Source: Trichopria drosophilae (lineage: Eukaryota; Arthropoda; Insecta; Hymenoptera; Diapriidae). Taken from it: a stretch of 64,000 nucleotides of DNA. The DNA lies in contig CM059585.1 in assembly GCA_030407085.1 (NCBI GenBank), positions 62,001 to 126,000 of the forward strand. Direction: 5' to 3'. Below the pieces are notes generated by a model. That model made no database searches. It was not told the origin of the DNA and saw only the letters and a program-made list of their open reading frames with translations. A program made the translations under genes and the position numbers. Within the stretch, counting starts at the first letter, position 1. The number at the start of each line of letters is the position of its first letter. Positions 1-11,521 of the stretch are shown in pieces.

Positions 1-387
1 GATTAGACATCAAAATATAACGGAATTTCATTAAGGTTCGATGTAAAAGTGCATAGACTTGACGAATTTGAATATAAAATATAATAGACAGCAACATTAG
101 AGACTCACGCCTAGGTGGCGTTGAAAGGGACATTCCCTCAAGTCATGAAATAGACGATTCGTCCACTACAATCTTATCATTCGATATCATCATTTCACAT
201 CATCGTCTCCGTTTTACATAATTATCGTTAGGGAATCATCAGCAATCATCTGATTATTCTTTGTAATTCTGATCATCGTTTTTCGACATCTTCAATTCGT
301 TATTTACTAAAGTGGAATAATAAAACTGATGTATAACTACAAAACGGAATTATTATGCAATTCAAACTTCACCCCTTGTTTTTTTAG
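1..387. other. Upstream/intronic sequence before the first visible halfway-like exon
   Basis: AT-rich sequence without a convincing coding stretch. A polypyrimidine tract ending in AG at 386-387 looks like a splice acceptor, so this is probably intron. The exon carrying the true start codon is probably outside the window or too short to recognise. Confidence 0.4.
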
Positions 388-3300
388 ATTCACTGGTTGG
401 TGGTCATGATGTATCTATACTTAGCCAGTGCGAGGACCGAGGAAGATCAGTCGTCAACGACCAATGCCAATGTAGTTTCTCATACGTTGCAAGAAAATTG
501 TTTTTACCAACCTGCCTCGGAATGTCCACCGATTGAACGACATGGGTGTCCATGTAAAAGGATCACTCTGTCCAACGCGAGTCCAGACGACAATGCTGTT
601 TTTTGCTGCAATCTAGACAGTCGAAATTTTGAATACGGCTTGTTTTGTGCCGGTAAGTATCGCAGAAGATATCAAATGATTTTGTCGTTACCGTTCTAAC
701 CTATCTAAAATACCGAATTCGAACAAGCACCCTCTTTTAATCTTTCAGGTTGGAAAATTACGTTATCTACAGAGTTGCGGTAGATTCCTAACCTAACCTA
801 ACCTATAATATTTCAATTAAACAGACACTATTCGCCATGTTAAGTTCTGCTGTGTGCGACCCCACCGGCGACAAAATTAACTACTGAGATGGGGGTATGT
901 GACACTATTTATATGGGGAAACGGGCTTATTTCGCGAATAGCTTTTCCAAATGTCATTTTTCAGCAAATGATATTTCCAAATTACTTCTAGTCTTTGAAA
1001 TGCCGTACGATGAAACAGTAATATCAACCGAAAAATGTCTGTTTGTAAAGCTATTCGCAAAATAAGCCCGTTTCCCCATATAAATAGTGTCACATACCCC
1101 CATCTCAGTAGTTAATTTTGTCGCCGGTGGGGTCGCACACAGCAGAACTTAACATGGCGAATTTAGATTTGAAAGTCCAAATCTATTTTAGGATAGTTAC
1201 TACCGATTTCATTCGATATCAATGTCTTCTTGTCAAACGTTGAATGGTAACCCTAACCTCAAATTTTCTACCATACCCGGGAAGTAATAGTTACTTCACG
1301 TGCTCTGACAATTTAAAATGGCGATTAAAATACGAAATCATTAAAAAAGAACATTTTTATGAAAAAATTAACTTTTATTACACCTTTAAGAGTATTTAAT
1401 CATAATTACTAGACGATTTAGTTGCTAATAATTAATTATAATAATCCGTACGGATTTTATCCCTGTTAAGGACGTTTACAAATCACGACAGTTATATTAA
1501 GACAAATATTTTATAGTTGAGTTATAAATGGTCGTCAAAAAATTTCTTTTTATTTTTACGTTTTTCGGTGACCAACATTGTGGATGGTCCGAAACAAAAA
1601 ATGTCGATGGATTTAGTTAAATAAGTCTAAACTATGTTTGATACTAAGTTTTTTATCTACGTTTTTAAAAAATACATTTTTTAAGAAAATGGCAGGTAGT
1701 CACAGTTAATAGTTCCATTTTCACTGTAACAGGTTTTCCAGCCAACGTCTCGTATATCCACATTAGGAATGCTACGTTAGATGCTTTCAATGCTGGCGAA
1801 GTGCGTTGGAGACGCTTGAAGTCACTGGCACTTACCGATGGTAGAATTCAAAGGGTAAATGGCCAATTTCTAATGATGGCACCAACACTCTGCTTGAATC
1901 TTTCTAACAATGCCCTGCTGGAAATGGAAAACAATTCCTTGACGAGGTTGGCTTATTTGACCACCCTAGATCTATCTTACAACAATCTTACGCACTTACC
2001 TGCGCTAAATACTATGAATGGCAGAGAAGTCTGGCTCGACATTTCCGGTAGGTAATGAATAGTCGTACCCTTTTTTGTACAAGCAAAGATTTTCAATAAA
2101 ATTTTTACAAATCAGGATCTAATAAATTGTGGTGTCACGAAATTTATCTCAATATCAATAAAACTGGAGAAAAGCAAATCAAGTTTAATCGCGAGAACGA
2201 AACACTTTGCGCATCGAGCAAGACTTGGCACTGGTTTAACACGACTGAACTCGTTCCTCTTCAACAAGTCCGTTATATCAGCTTGGTAAGCATTTATGAA
2301 TTACAATTGTTTTTTTTAATATTTTGAAAGTAAAGTTAATTTCTAAAAATCCATTTAGTTGCAGACAGAATGTCCAAAGGGCGAAAACTGGCAGTGCCAA
2401 TGCAATTTCAGAAGATTGGACTTTTACGGCAGTTCATTAATTCACACCGTCGAAGTCGATTGCAGCGGCATGCAACTAACGGAGCTTCCAGAAAAGCTTC
2501 CTCGCAATACTATCGCATTGAATGTATCCAACAATAATGTAAGATTTTTAATATAAATTTGGTTTTAAATATATTCTAGACGTCTTTAATCGTTACAGAT
2601 TACCGTTCTGGATGACCTGAGCACGAACTTGTGTTACGAAGACATCAGAGAGTTTTGTGCCGACTATAATAACATTTCGTCTATTAACAAATTAGAAGGA
2701 TCAAAATTCTTAGACAATTACGCCTTCTTGAGTCTACGATACAATAAAATAAAAACCGTAAGTAAATATTTCTTCGTTACATTCAAAAGAATAAAATATT
2801 TTACGTTTTACAGCTTCCTACGTACATATTGTCGCCAAATTCCCACGACAAAAGTTACATCAGTAATAAACACGTAAAACTGGGTGGTAATGAACTTCAC
2901 TGCGATTGCAACACAGCAAAATATTTGAAGGTAATAGAATATAATATCGTGAAGAAAATGAATTCATTAGATAATCGTGGCTCAGGCGGTAACACGCTGT
3001 ACTACGAAGTCGTAGGTCGTGATTTCGATCCCCGTCCGGTGAACAATTTTTCGATTTCGTTTTCAAGCAGCAGCTAGCTGTTGGTAAGACGAGCCACGTT
3101 GTTTGTTTACGTTTCGGAAATATTGTTTATCTGGCGGAAATCGACTCATAACTGCTGCTGTACTTGGTGTACGTTTCTCCAGTCCTACATTTCATACACA
3201 AATGTGAAGTATGGCGCCATCTCTTAAGACGATCTGAAGCTCTCGCAAATATTACAATTCTATGCAAAAACTGTGTAAACGAGCAATTCCGCCCGTTAAA

Positions 3301-3609
3301 TAATAATAAATAAATAAATAAATAAATAACTTTTAGGCTTGGGTCCAGTGGCGTATTCTTGACGCAGATGAGTTACTCTGCGAGAATGTTAAAGAAAAGG
3401 TTGTGGATTTGGAGCCTACGAGAATGTGTGTCTACCCTGGCGATTGGACCGATTACATTTACTACATCATCGCCACTGAAGTAATTTTATTACTCAGTCT
3501 CATCGCCAAGGTTTCCTACGATTATTGGATCTTTAAAACTGCAGGATATCTCCCGTGGCCAGCGAACAAGATGCCTAAACTTCCTTGCGACTGGCTGTGC
3601 GAAACTTAG
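388..3609 (+). CDS. hfw: Leucine-rich-repeat single-pass membrane protein, halfway (singed wings 2)-like; 5' end missing
   Basis: Seven exons join in phase with GT/AG borders: 388-652, 1733 (or 1742)-2047, 2116-2285, 2359-2538, 2599-2757, 2814-2930 and 3337-3609, giving about 490 residues. The first visible residues (HWLVVMMYLYLASA) look like the end of a signal peptide, so the start codon should lie in an upstream exon. A cysteine-rich block follows (CPPIERHGCPCKR, FCCNLD). Leucine-rich repeats come next (LCLNLSNNALLEM, LTTLDLSYNNLTHLP, IALNVSNNN, AFLSLRYNKIKT), then an LRR C-cap (GGNELHCDCNTAKYLK). One membrane helix (IIATEVILLLSLIAKVSYDY) precedes a short tail ending KLPCDWLCET. The architecture and tail match what I recall of the insect halfway/Swi2 protein, an ecdysone-linked LRR protein. 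Another insect LRR membrane protein is possible. AATAAA lies at about 3643. Exon 2 has two equally phased acceptors (1733 or 1742), and exon 4 could start at 2359 or 2365. Confidence 0.72.
788..805. repeat. Short (CCTAA)n telomere-like tract
   Basis: About 3.5 perfect CCTAA units, the complement of the insect telomere unit TTAGG. It lies 25 bp from a foldback element in intron 1 of the halfway-like gene. Confidence 0.75.
830..1162. mobile_element. 333-bp foldback MITE in intron 1 of the halfway-like gene
   Basis: The arm at about 830-948 is the reverse complement of about 1047-1162 (inner ends GCGAATAGCTTT / AAAGCTATTCGC, outer ends ATTCGCCATGTTAAG / CTTAACATGGCGAAT). The loop is about 100 bp. 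It has no coding capacity and lies wholly in the intron. No clear target-site duplication is visible. Confidence 0.85.
2965..3330 (+). mobile_element. tRNA-derived SINE in the last intron of the halfway-like gene
   Basis: A tRNA-like head has an A-box-like TGGCTCAGGCGG at about 2978-2989 and a B-box-like GATTTCGATCC at about 3021-3031, at tRNA-like spacing. About 270 bp of unrelated body follows, then a TAATAA/(TAAA)n tail at 3299-3330 that directly abuts the pyrimidine tract of the final acceptor (exon at 3337). Head, body and simple tail are the layout of a tRNA SINE. The exact 5' end and the duplication were not resolved. Confidence 0.65.
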
Positions 3610-4179
3610 GCACGAAAAATATTTAGGATTTTTTAAAAATCGAATAAAAGAATTTGCTCTTCTCTAACCGAGAAGAATTTGGATAATCCTGTAAAATGTA
3701 ATGATGTATTTTTTACGCAGGATATTTTCACATCCAGAAATATGACACGAGCATTTACAGGGCAAATGACTTTCGGAAAATAAGTGCCTTTTCTAAAGTG
3801 TACATATTTTATACAAACTTAAAAATTCAATCCATTCGACTACGAATTTTTCGACGTAGAAATGCGTTTGGGAGTTGTAAAGGTTAACTGTGATTGTTTT
3901 TAATCCATGACGCACTACGTATATTGTAATTCTGCGTAAGAGAATATATAATAGAATTACTTTTGTAAGTTACTCCATACGGTAATCATATGTCATCTAG
4001 TCTAGTAATTGCTTCGAAGTGTAACTTTACAATCAAGATCACGAAGCAGGAATTTTATATAAAACCTACTGAAGTTACGTAAGTTTGTGCAATACTAATC
4101 GGAGTTTGATTCCTCCGTAATGTGTATATACGTATAACCGGTTAAGTGCTAAAAGTTTTACAAAATTTTATATGAAATG
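3610..4179. other. 3' UTR of the halfway-like gene and intergenic spacer
   Basis: AATAAA lies about 35 bp after the stop codon, giving a short 3' UTR. The remainder is AT-rich with no gene or clear repeat seen. Confidence 0.5.
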
Positions 4180-5665
4180 TTTTACATGTCTAAATAACAC
4201 ACGTCAAAATAACAAATTATCAAAATATCATCGTCAAAATATCACAAATAAAAATGAACAGAATATTGAATACAAGTGATTGAAATTAAATACAAGAGAA
4301 TTTCCATGAAATTAACAAACAGATTTATTCATCAAATTACAAATAATATTTCAAATACTACACTGAGAGCAGTTTGGTGCAGCAGATGCACGGTTGGGAA
4401 CATCAGCTACACTAACAGAGGAGCACGTGTCGCTCGCAACCTACGACTAGTGTGGGTGCCAATTTAGGGCAGCAGATGCTCTAAGCAAGTGTATCCCGTG
4501 TCCGAAAGGTAAAACCCCGGAACATCCCTTAGTCTACTCTACGTTCTTCATTTACGTATTCGCAATATACAGTTATAGTAATTCGCCCTTTTAACACCGC
4601 CGCCTACGATCTCTACCGTCAGAAAAGCGAACTAAAATGATAGGGTCAATGTAAAACACAGGCAAGCTAAGCGAAACCCAATATTTAATTAGTTTTGTAG
4701 ATTTAATAAATTACATTGTACCTGGTTCGCAATGCTACGTTGAAGGCGAACTTGTTCTCAATGCAAAACATATAATAGACCGAGAGATGTGAAGCATATG
4801 ACCTCCCGAAGACAAGCAGGCCGCCAATTTGCAGGCGGACTAGCGAAGGTCAAAGTAACAAAAAAGTCAAACATACTTACCCCCGCAAGTGCAGCAAATT
4901 AAGTGTAGGGCTGTTTATGACCGGATTTTTTTCTTCCGAAGCCAAGCAGTTCGCCACCAAGAAAAAACGTTTACGGTGGGTGGAAAAGTGTATCAAAATT
5001 AATTCGCGACCTTCGCAGATGCAGCGTTTTAGCGTTGAGGGGTGAATATGTCATGGGAGAATTTTTCGCCGAAGTCAAGCAACTTGCGGCGATGTGCAAT
5101 GCATTTCTGTGATTACCAAAAGATGATTCACGCGATTGGCGGCCTTCGCAGGTACAGCTAAATTGAGATATATCGGAGTTTTGCACGAAATTAGGTCAAT
5201 TTCAAAGCAAAACAAGGAAAATAGGAAAATAATAGAGCAGTCCGCTATTGGCTGGAAAACATAGTTATCACCTCTTATAATATAAATCCACATTGGCAGC
5301 CCTGTCAGGTACAGCCAAACCCCGTGGGAGTACTAAATTCACCACTTGATAAAACTGCACAATAACTAGAGTACGTAAAAAAAAAATCGGCACATGTATT
5401 CGACGTCTTTTTTCCTGCTGATTACGAGTATGACAATAAAGAATGGCGATCGGACATATTAAAGCCGCCATCTTGAAAAAAACAGCTAAAAAACATGATT
5501 TTTTGCATCTATCATTGTTAAAAAGTGCAAAACGGACGAAAAGTTTAAAACAAAAAAGATAGAGCGTAAAATTCTCCACAAAAAAAAGGTTCCATGCATT
5601 TTTTTCGTAATATCAACTATAATGTCACAAAAGAAGGATGAACATGAGAATAATCGGAATGATGA

Positions 5666-6238
5666 TGGAAGAAAACAGAAAATGAAAATTTGGAAGGCGA
5701 AATTCTCAATTCGTATGATTTCGAATGGTTTAGCGGGGAGCAATATCCAAGGTTTCATGATATAGTTACGGAAGAGCTAAATAAAAATATAGACAGAGGT
5801 ATGACAAGACTTCAAGTAAAAATAATATTACAACAATTATATTTTTTAAATTGATATAACAATTATAATTTGGTATAAATACATGTTTTTTTACCTTCTG
5901 AAGTTCAATCGTTTCAAAGCAAAATTTAATTTTGTTCATAAGTTAATTTGGATTCAAATATTTTAACACAACTATAACTTATTGTACGTCATGAAATTAA
6001 CACAAAATAATCACATTTTAATTATTAGCGCCAAAAATTTTTTCGTTTATATTTATGCAGGCACATAATCATTATAAATAAAATGAAGTAAACAATAATT
6101 ACTTTAAATGTACTCGTATAAATTTCGATAGGTATTCATTCCGTAGTTGAAAAATCCGAAGACGACACTGCAAATATGTTTGATCCGAATTTTTCTGATG
6201 AAGGTAGCGATTTCGACATTACCGACGAAGAAGACTGA
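5666..6238 (+). pseudogene. Two-exon acidic protein tail carried inside the foldback spacer
   Basis: Exon A (open from 5666, ends 5798 at a GT donor) and exon B (6132-6238, after AG at 6130-6131) join in phase through a split glycine codon. Together they give about 80 residues including SYDFEWFSGEQYPRFHD and the acidic C terminus FSDEGSDFDITDEED followed by TGA. The 333-bp intron is AT-rich with normal GT/AG borders. No in-frame ATG exists in exon A. Upstream the frame is closed, and the left foldback arm begins there (inner end 5657), so the 5' part of the gene is absent. I do not recognise the protein. It could be a captured host-gene 3' end or the relic of the element's own protein. The composition looks coding, but function is unlikely without an upstream exon. 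Confidence 0.5.
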
Positions 6239-7800
6239 TAGCATTCATTTTAATCAAGTATAATGTAAATAATTGTTCATATAAAGTGTGATATTTTTGC
6301 AATCACTGTTCAAATGTAGTTCATTAAATAGTAAGAATAACACGAAAATGGAATATTATTTCTACTTTAAATAACCAATCGAATTCGAATAAGTTGACCT
6401 GTTTTGGACGGCTATGTTGTATTTGCTAATTTTGATTTTCAGCGTTTTTACGACGTTTCCTTAATCACGGACTTCAAAAACAACCGAATACCGAGTTTCA
6501 CATGAATCAAGAAAGATTTAATGTTTTGATCCGCTATATTGAATCCGCCATTTTGAATTAAAAAAACCCGACTACGGTTTCGTAATCTTGGTCCGGCATT
6601 TTGAAACCGCCATTTATAATATCGAGAGTTTGACTTAAGATTCATGAAAACTCTATCGAAGAAAATTTAACGACAATCGTAGGGTTAAAGCGGTGGGTAA
6701 AACTATACTTAATAACCGCAGCACATAAAAAAAAAGTAACTGCAGGCTGGTGGGCTGCGCCCCGGACCCCTGCATTTTTGTACTCACCTACTCTCCACCC
6801 CGCAGATATGGGTAATAATCGAACTTACGTGAAAATTGAGGCAATTGTAATTGCGCAATGTACATGAATGTCCCCGAGCACAAAACGGTGTTATAGATGG
6901 AAACGGAACCCGCCAAACCGATTATTCTCATGTTCATCCTTTTTTTGTGACATTATAGTTGATATTACGAAAAAAATGCATGAAACCTTTTTTTTGTGGA
7001 GAATTTTACGCTCTATCTTTTTTGTTGTAAACTTTTCGTCCGATTTGCACTTTTTAACAATGATAGATGCAAAAATCATGTTTTTTAGCGGTTTTTTTAA
7101 GATAGCGGCTTTAATATGTCCGATCGCCATTTTTTATTGTCATACTCGTAATCAGCAGGAAAAAAGACGTCGAATACATGTGCCGATTTTTTTTTACGTG
7201 CTGTAGTTATTGTGCAGTTTTATCAAGTGGTGGATTTAGTACCCCCACGGGGTTTGGCTGTACCCGACAGGGCCGCAAATGTGGATTTATATTCTTAGAG
7301 GTGATAACTATGTTTTCCAGCCAATAGCGGACTGCTCTATTATTTTCCTATTTTCCTTGTTTTGCTTTGAAATTGACCTAATTTCGTGCAAAACTCCGAT
7401 ATATCTCAATTTAGCTGTACCTGCGAAGGCCGCCAATCGCATGAATCATCTTTTGGTAATCACAGAAATGCATTGCACATCGCCGCAAGTTGCTTGACTT
7501 CGGCGAAAAATTCTCCCATGACATATTCACCCCTCAACGCTAAAACGCTGCATCTGCGAAGGTCGCGAATTAATTTTGATACACTTTTCCACCCACCGTA
7601 AACGTTTTTTCTTGGTGGCGAACTTCTTGGCTTCGGAAGAAAAAATCCTGTCATAAACATCCCCACATTTAATTTGCTGCACTTGCGGGGGTAAGTATAT
7701 TTAATTTTTTTGTTACTTTGACCTTCACTAGTCCGCCTGTAAATTGGCGGTCTGCTTGTCTTCGGGAGGTCATATGCTTCTCATCTCTCGGTCTATAATG

Positions 7801-8557
7801 TATTGTGCATTGACACACGTGTCCGATGTTAAATGGGAAATTTTAGGGTTGTGTTTACTGACGTCATGTGTCTCAGGAAGCCCGCATGAAGTTACAGTTT
7901 GTACAAATAAAGATAATGACTTTATAAATATTATGTAATTGTAAATGTTCATGCAAGGCTGGAAGTTCAGGGAAATGCAAACGTTGCGTGGCCTTACTAA
8001 TGCATTTAAATCGGTAACAGTATCTGAAAATAATAATGGACAAAATTAAATGATAGTTTGTTTAATTATAACTTGCCTTTTAATTACTTACAATATAGAG
8101 TTCTCGTTAATCAAATAGAAAATGCCAGCCTGCACCGACATTCGACAGAAATGGGGAAAACTGAAAAATGATGCTAAGGACATGTATAGTGTCGTCCCTA
8201 GCAAACAATTTTGCCACATAGTGAAACCAAAAATATGTGAAAAATGAGATTTTTTAAGTACACTGGTGAAGATTATTCCATCAGAGACATTTTGAATTGT
8301 AAATTTAATCCATTTTAAATATGTATAAAATCATTCACTACGATGAAAGAAATAAATGTAAAAAAATCATTATAAATTACATTTTACAGGTGCCTCGAAT
8401 AGCGTTGCATGAACATTTGCAATTAATATTTATAACGTCATTATCTTTATTTATACAAATTGTAATTTCATGCGGGCTTCTTGAGAGACATGACGTCTGT
8501 AAACACATCCCTAAAATTTCCCATTTAACATCGGAAACGTGTGTCAATACACAAAAC
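7801..8557. mobile_element. Nested ~760-bp foldback inserted in the right arm of the 4.2-kb foldback
   Basis: The arm at 7801-7962 (TTGACACACGTGTCCGATG, then TCATGCAA) is the reverse complement of about 8389-8555 (TTGCATGAACATTTGC, then ACGTGTGTCAATACACAA). The matching point of the left arm (about 4765) is contiguous, which shows this is an insertion. Its spacer (7963-8388) shows no coding signal. Confidence 0.7.
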
Positions 8558-8760
8558 AATGTATGTTTCGCACTGAGAACAAGTTCGCCTTCAATGTAGC
8601 ATCGCGAACCAGGTCCAATGTAATTTATTAAATCTACAAAACTAATTAAATATTGGGTTTCGCTCATCTTCCCTGCGTTATTTTTTGACTCTGACCCTCT
8701 CATTTTAGTTCGCTTTTCTGTCGGTAGAGATCGTAGGCGGAGGTGTTAACAGGACGAATA

Positions 8761-10090
8761 ACGTATGTCAATTAACAAATGGGACCATTGCCTGTCACCC
8801 AATAAGAACAACTAGTACCCGACATTTAGTACGGCACTTATGCCATGCATATCGGGCAACAGACATCAGATCTCTTAGGGCAGCAGTTACCGTCATTTTG
8901 GCACAGAGGATGCCATAAAAGTGCTGCTGTTGTACTGCGTCACTAAATGAGACGAAATAAGACACTTGTTTGGTCAGCGAATCAAACGAACTTTTATTTT
9001 GACCAAATGTTTGTATTGGCAATGGAGGTTAAAAGGTTCCTTCTCTCTCAATGTCAAGATTGAATCTGATCTGTCAAACTAACACGAAAACAAAACTAGT
9101 ACAACGTATATGTTTTTCACGAAGGGACAAACAAAGGAATAAACATTTAAATTTCAAAGGAGTGATTACTATTTCACGAAACGTGGATAACACGATTAAC
9201 TTATTCATTATCAATCTTTCACCAATACTTACCCCCATGCTACGAACCATCAAACTTCTTGTTCGCCAAACTGGCCAGTTCAAGAGAATAAATTCTCTTT
9301 ACTCTCGACACCAAATGACTACTATCCTTTTGTGGCGAGCATAGGCGGATTGCCAGGATCCCTACAGCCAAAACACTCTTGGACTTCTTGTTCACTTAGA
9401 TGTAAGTACTGGCAAAGATTCCAACTCTCCGTACTATAATCGTCCAAGCTACGTCTCCATCCAAGAATGTGCAAGGAACCGGACTTTAATCTTTATTATC
9501 GGTTTTCTTTCACACAGTTTCGTTACTAATACTAAATATTTTAACAATTTGTCTAAATATGCTCGAAACTCCCTTATCCTACCATTGCCACTACTATCCA
9601 AGGACCTTACAATCCTATTATGGCTCCTTGGGCGTCTGCAGCCGTCTTCATAGAAGTACTCACATTCGTGAAATTAACGGTGTGGGAAAACTGCAGAAAC
9701 CCCACACCAAGTACAGCAATTAAACCTAATTATTTATACTGAAATTGCGACAATCACATCTATCCATAACACTAAACATCTCTCGGTGCATAACAATTTT
9801 AAACACGCACATTTTTAGATTTTAAAGACTATATTATGAGGCGTTAAAATAAGAATATCACGATCGATAATGTTCTTAATGAATTATATTTACAATGAAC
9901 ATTGTCACAAATTAAGTTCTGTTTCGCGAGGTGTTGTTGGTTCTACGGTGTGTTCCCGACCCCGACTGCTCGAAAATAAATAAATAAGCAAATTCTTATC
10001 CCCACTATCTGACATGCTGGAATAACTAAATCGTTTAATTATCGCATTACTAACATGGCCAATGTACTGTGCATGTCTCCAAATTTAACA
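8761..10090. other. Unassigned repetitive-looking sequence
   Basis: This stretch is less AT-rich than its surroundings. A CGAAAATAAATAAATAAGC tract near 9970 could be the tail of a retroelement. No reading frame, TIR or LTR could be supported. Confidence 0.3.
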
Positions 10091-10573
10091 CACATTGTGG
10101 GATAATCCACGTAAATACTCACAAAACAATAACAAAAACTTACCACTGTTTCGCCTAGAATTAGTGTGTACTAATGCTGCACAAGGCTTCACTGAAAAAT
10201 ATTCTACACACCTCACATTTTTCGGCTTGGAGCATATTGTATTATACATATAACCGTTATAATTTAATAAACTTTTTCCTTTTTGGCTTACAACAAACGA
10301 CAAACCCATGATTTTTAACTAACTAAATAGATAACTTGCATGGTATAGAATTTTCATACATTAAGAGTTAAAATTGATAAATTATGACTAAACGAGAAAA
10401 GTTACAACACAGTTTTGCAATTTTCGCAGTAATTATTTATATATAAATTATTAAAATTTGCCGAAAACTGAACGTTCGTGGGGTTGAATCGATGTCACGT
10501 GACTATGAAGACATAGTCGGTAAGGTGGCGTCGCTGTCGGCAATGCAGTGGAACTAGAATGCATACATATGTA

Positions 10574-10861
10574 CAGTAGTCCTTCTCTTATTCTAACTTC
10601 TTCTCTTATTCTAATTTTTCACTTCCTCTAATTTCATGTATACAAACATAACCTAAAAAACTCTTTTTAAAAACAAAAACATTTAACAATAAGTCAATTC
10701 GGTTATCTGTCTAATAAATAATATTGTGTAAATAAATATTGATGTAAAAACCCCTCACCAGATCCTAGAAAAGTGCAAACGTTTTTGGCGGCAAATTAGA
10801 ATACGAGAAGGAGACGCCATCTTGCCTGTCTGGACAAATTAGAATAAGAGAAGTGCTACTG
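10574..10861. mobile_element. 288-bp Tc1/mariner-type MITE with TA flanks
   Basis: The TIRs CAGTAG..CTTCTCTTATTCTAA and complement differ by a few bases and are flanked by TA at 10572-10573 and 10862-10863. A CAGT start and TA duplication are typical of Tc1/mariner. There is no coding capacity. Confidence 0.8.
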
Positions 10862-10932
10862 TAGATATACATACCTGTGTGTACAAAACGTCAAATAAAA
10901 GTTACGTTTACATCATGGCATCATGGTATAAT

Positions 10933-10955
10933 AAGGTTAGGTTAGGTTAGGTTAA
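10933..10955. repeat. (TTAGG)n insect telomere-type tract
   Basis: Four near-perfect TTAGG units inside the left part of the THAP/YqaJ transposon. This is too short to be a telomere remnant. It may come from double-strand-break repair or be simple sequence. Confidence 0.8.
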
Positions 10956-11521
10956 GTTTGGTTAGCTAAACAGATGTTTTTAATGTAATTGTTTAAAAGT
11001 GTCGGCAACCGAATTAAACATTTTAAATATGAAAGGAGAATTAAAAAAAAAAAAAATTATACAAATGAGAGAAGAGGTCGACAAAAAAACAACAATTATT
11101 AGATAAGTATGCACAATTAATCAGAACAAGGTTATAAAAGTGTATATACTTTGTGTAAATTTCATCTGTTTTAGGAGCAGTTAAAGGAAAAATTTGTGGA
11201 AAACTATTTATTTCCTTGTAGCATCTCAACACTGATTTGTAAAAGACGTTCCACCTCGAATCGAATAAAACATATTTATGAATCTGAACCCGAGAGATTT
11301 CTTAGATTTCCGGTACGTATGTAGTTATATATAAACACTGTATGTTTAAGTGCATACAAATGTATCTTTCAAATTTTAAACCATGTTTACAATTTGAAAA
11401 TCTAAACATATTTCATTAATTAATTCTGCTTGATCATTTGTGAAACAAATACAGCGAGAAGTGGAAGTTTCCATTAACCATCGGATAGAAATTCATTGCA
11501 ATAGGAGACAACTCAATAAAA

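Larger units (their letters stand above)
4580..8760. mobile_element. 4.2-kb foldback element with arms over 1 kb
   Basis: Left arm 4580-5657 is the reverse complement of right arm 6917-8760, apart from a ~0.76-kb insertion in the right arm. Outer ends read CACCGCCGCCTACGATCTCT and the complementary AGAGATCGTAGGCGGAGGTG. Inner ends read ATGAGAATAATCGG and CCGATTATTCTCAT. The mirrored open stretches in the arms (for example 5486-5758 on - and 6868-7206 on +) encode nothing recognisable. The unpaired spacer 5658-6916 holds the gene tail at 5666-6238. It may be a transduplicating foldback or MULE-like element. No duplication was resolved. Confidence 0.75.

Noticed and set aside
2978..3040. tRNA gene
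   Set aside because: The A and B boxes are present, but no acceptor stem pairs, and the sequence continues into a SINE body with a (TAAA)n tail within an intron.
5486..7206. Mirrored 90-110-codon frames in the two foldback arms
   Set aside because: They are reverse complements of each other, hydrophobic by composition and without any recognisable domain.
788..10955. Interstitial telomere from the CCTAA and TTAGG tracts
   Set aside because: Each has only about four units and they lie in unrelated contexts; they only hint at the TTAGG-type telomere of insects.
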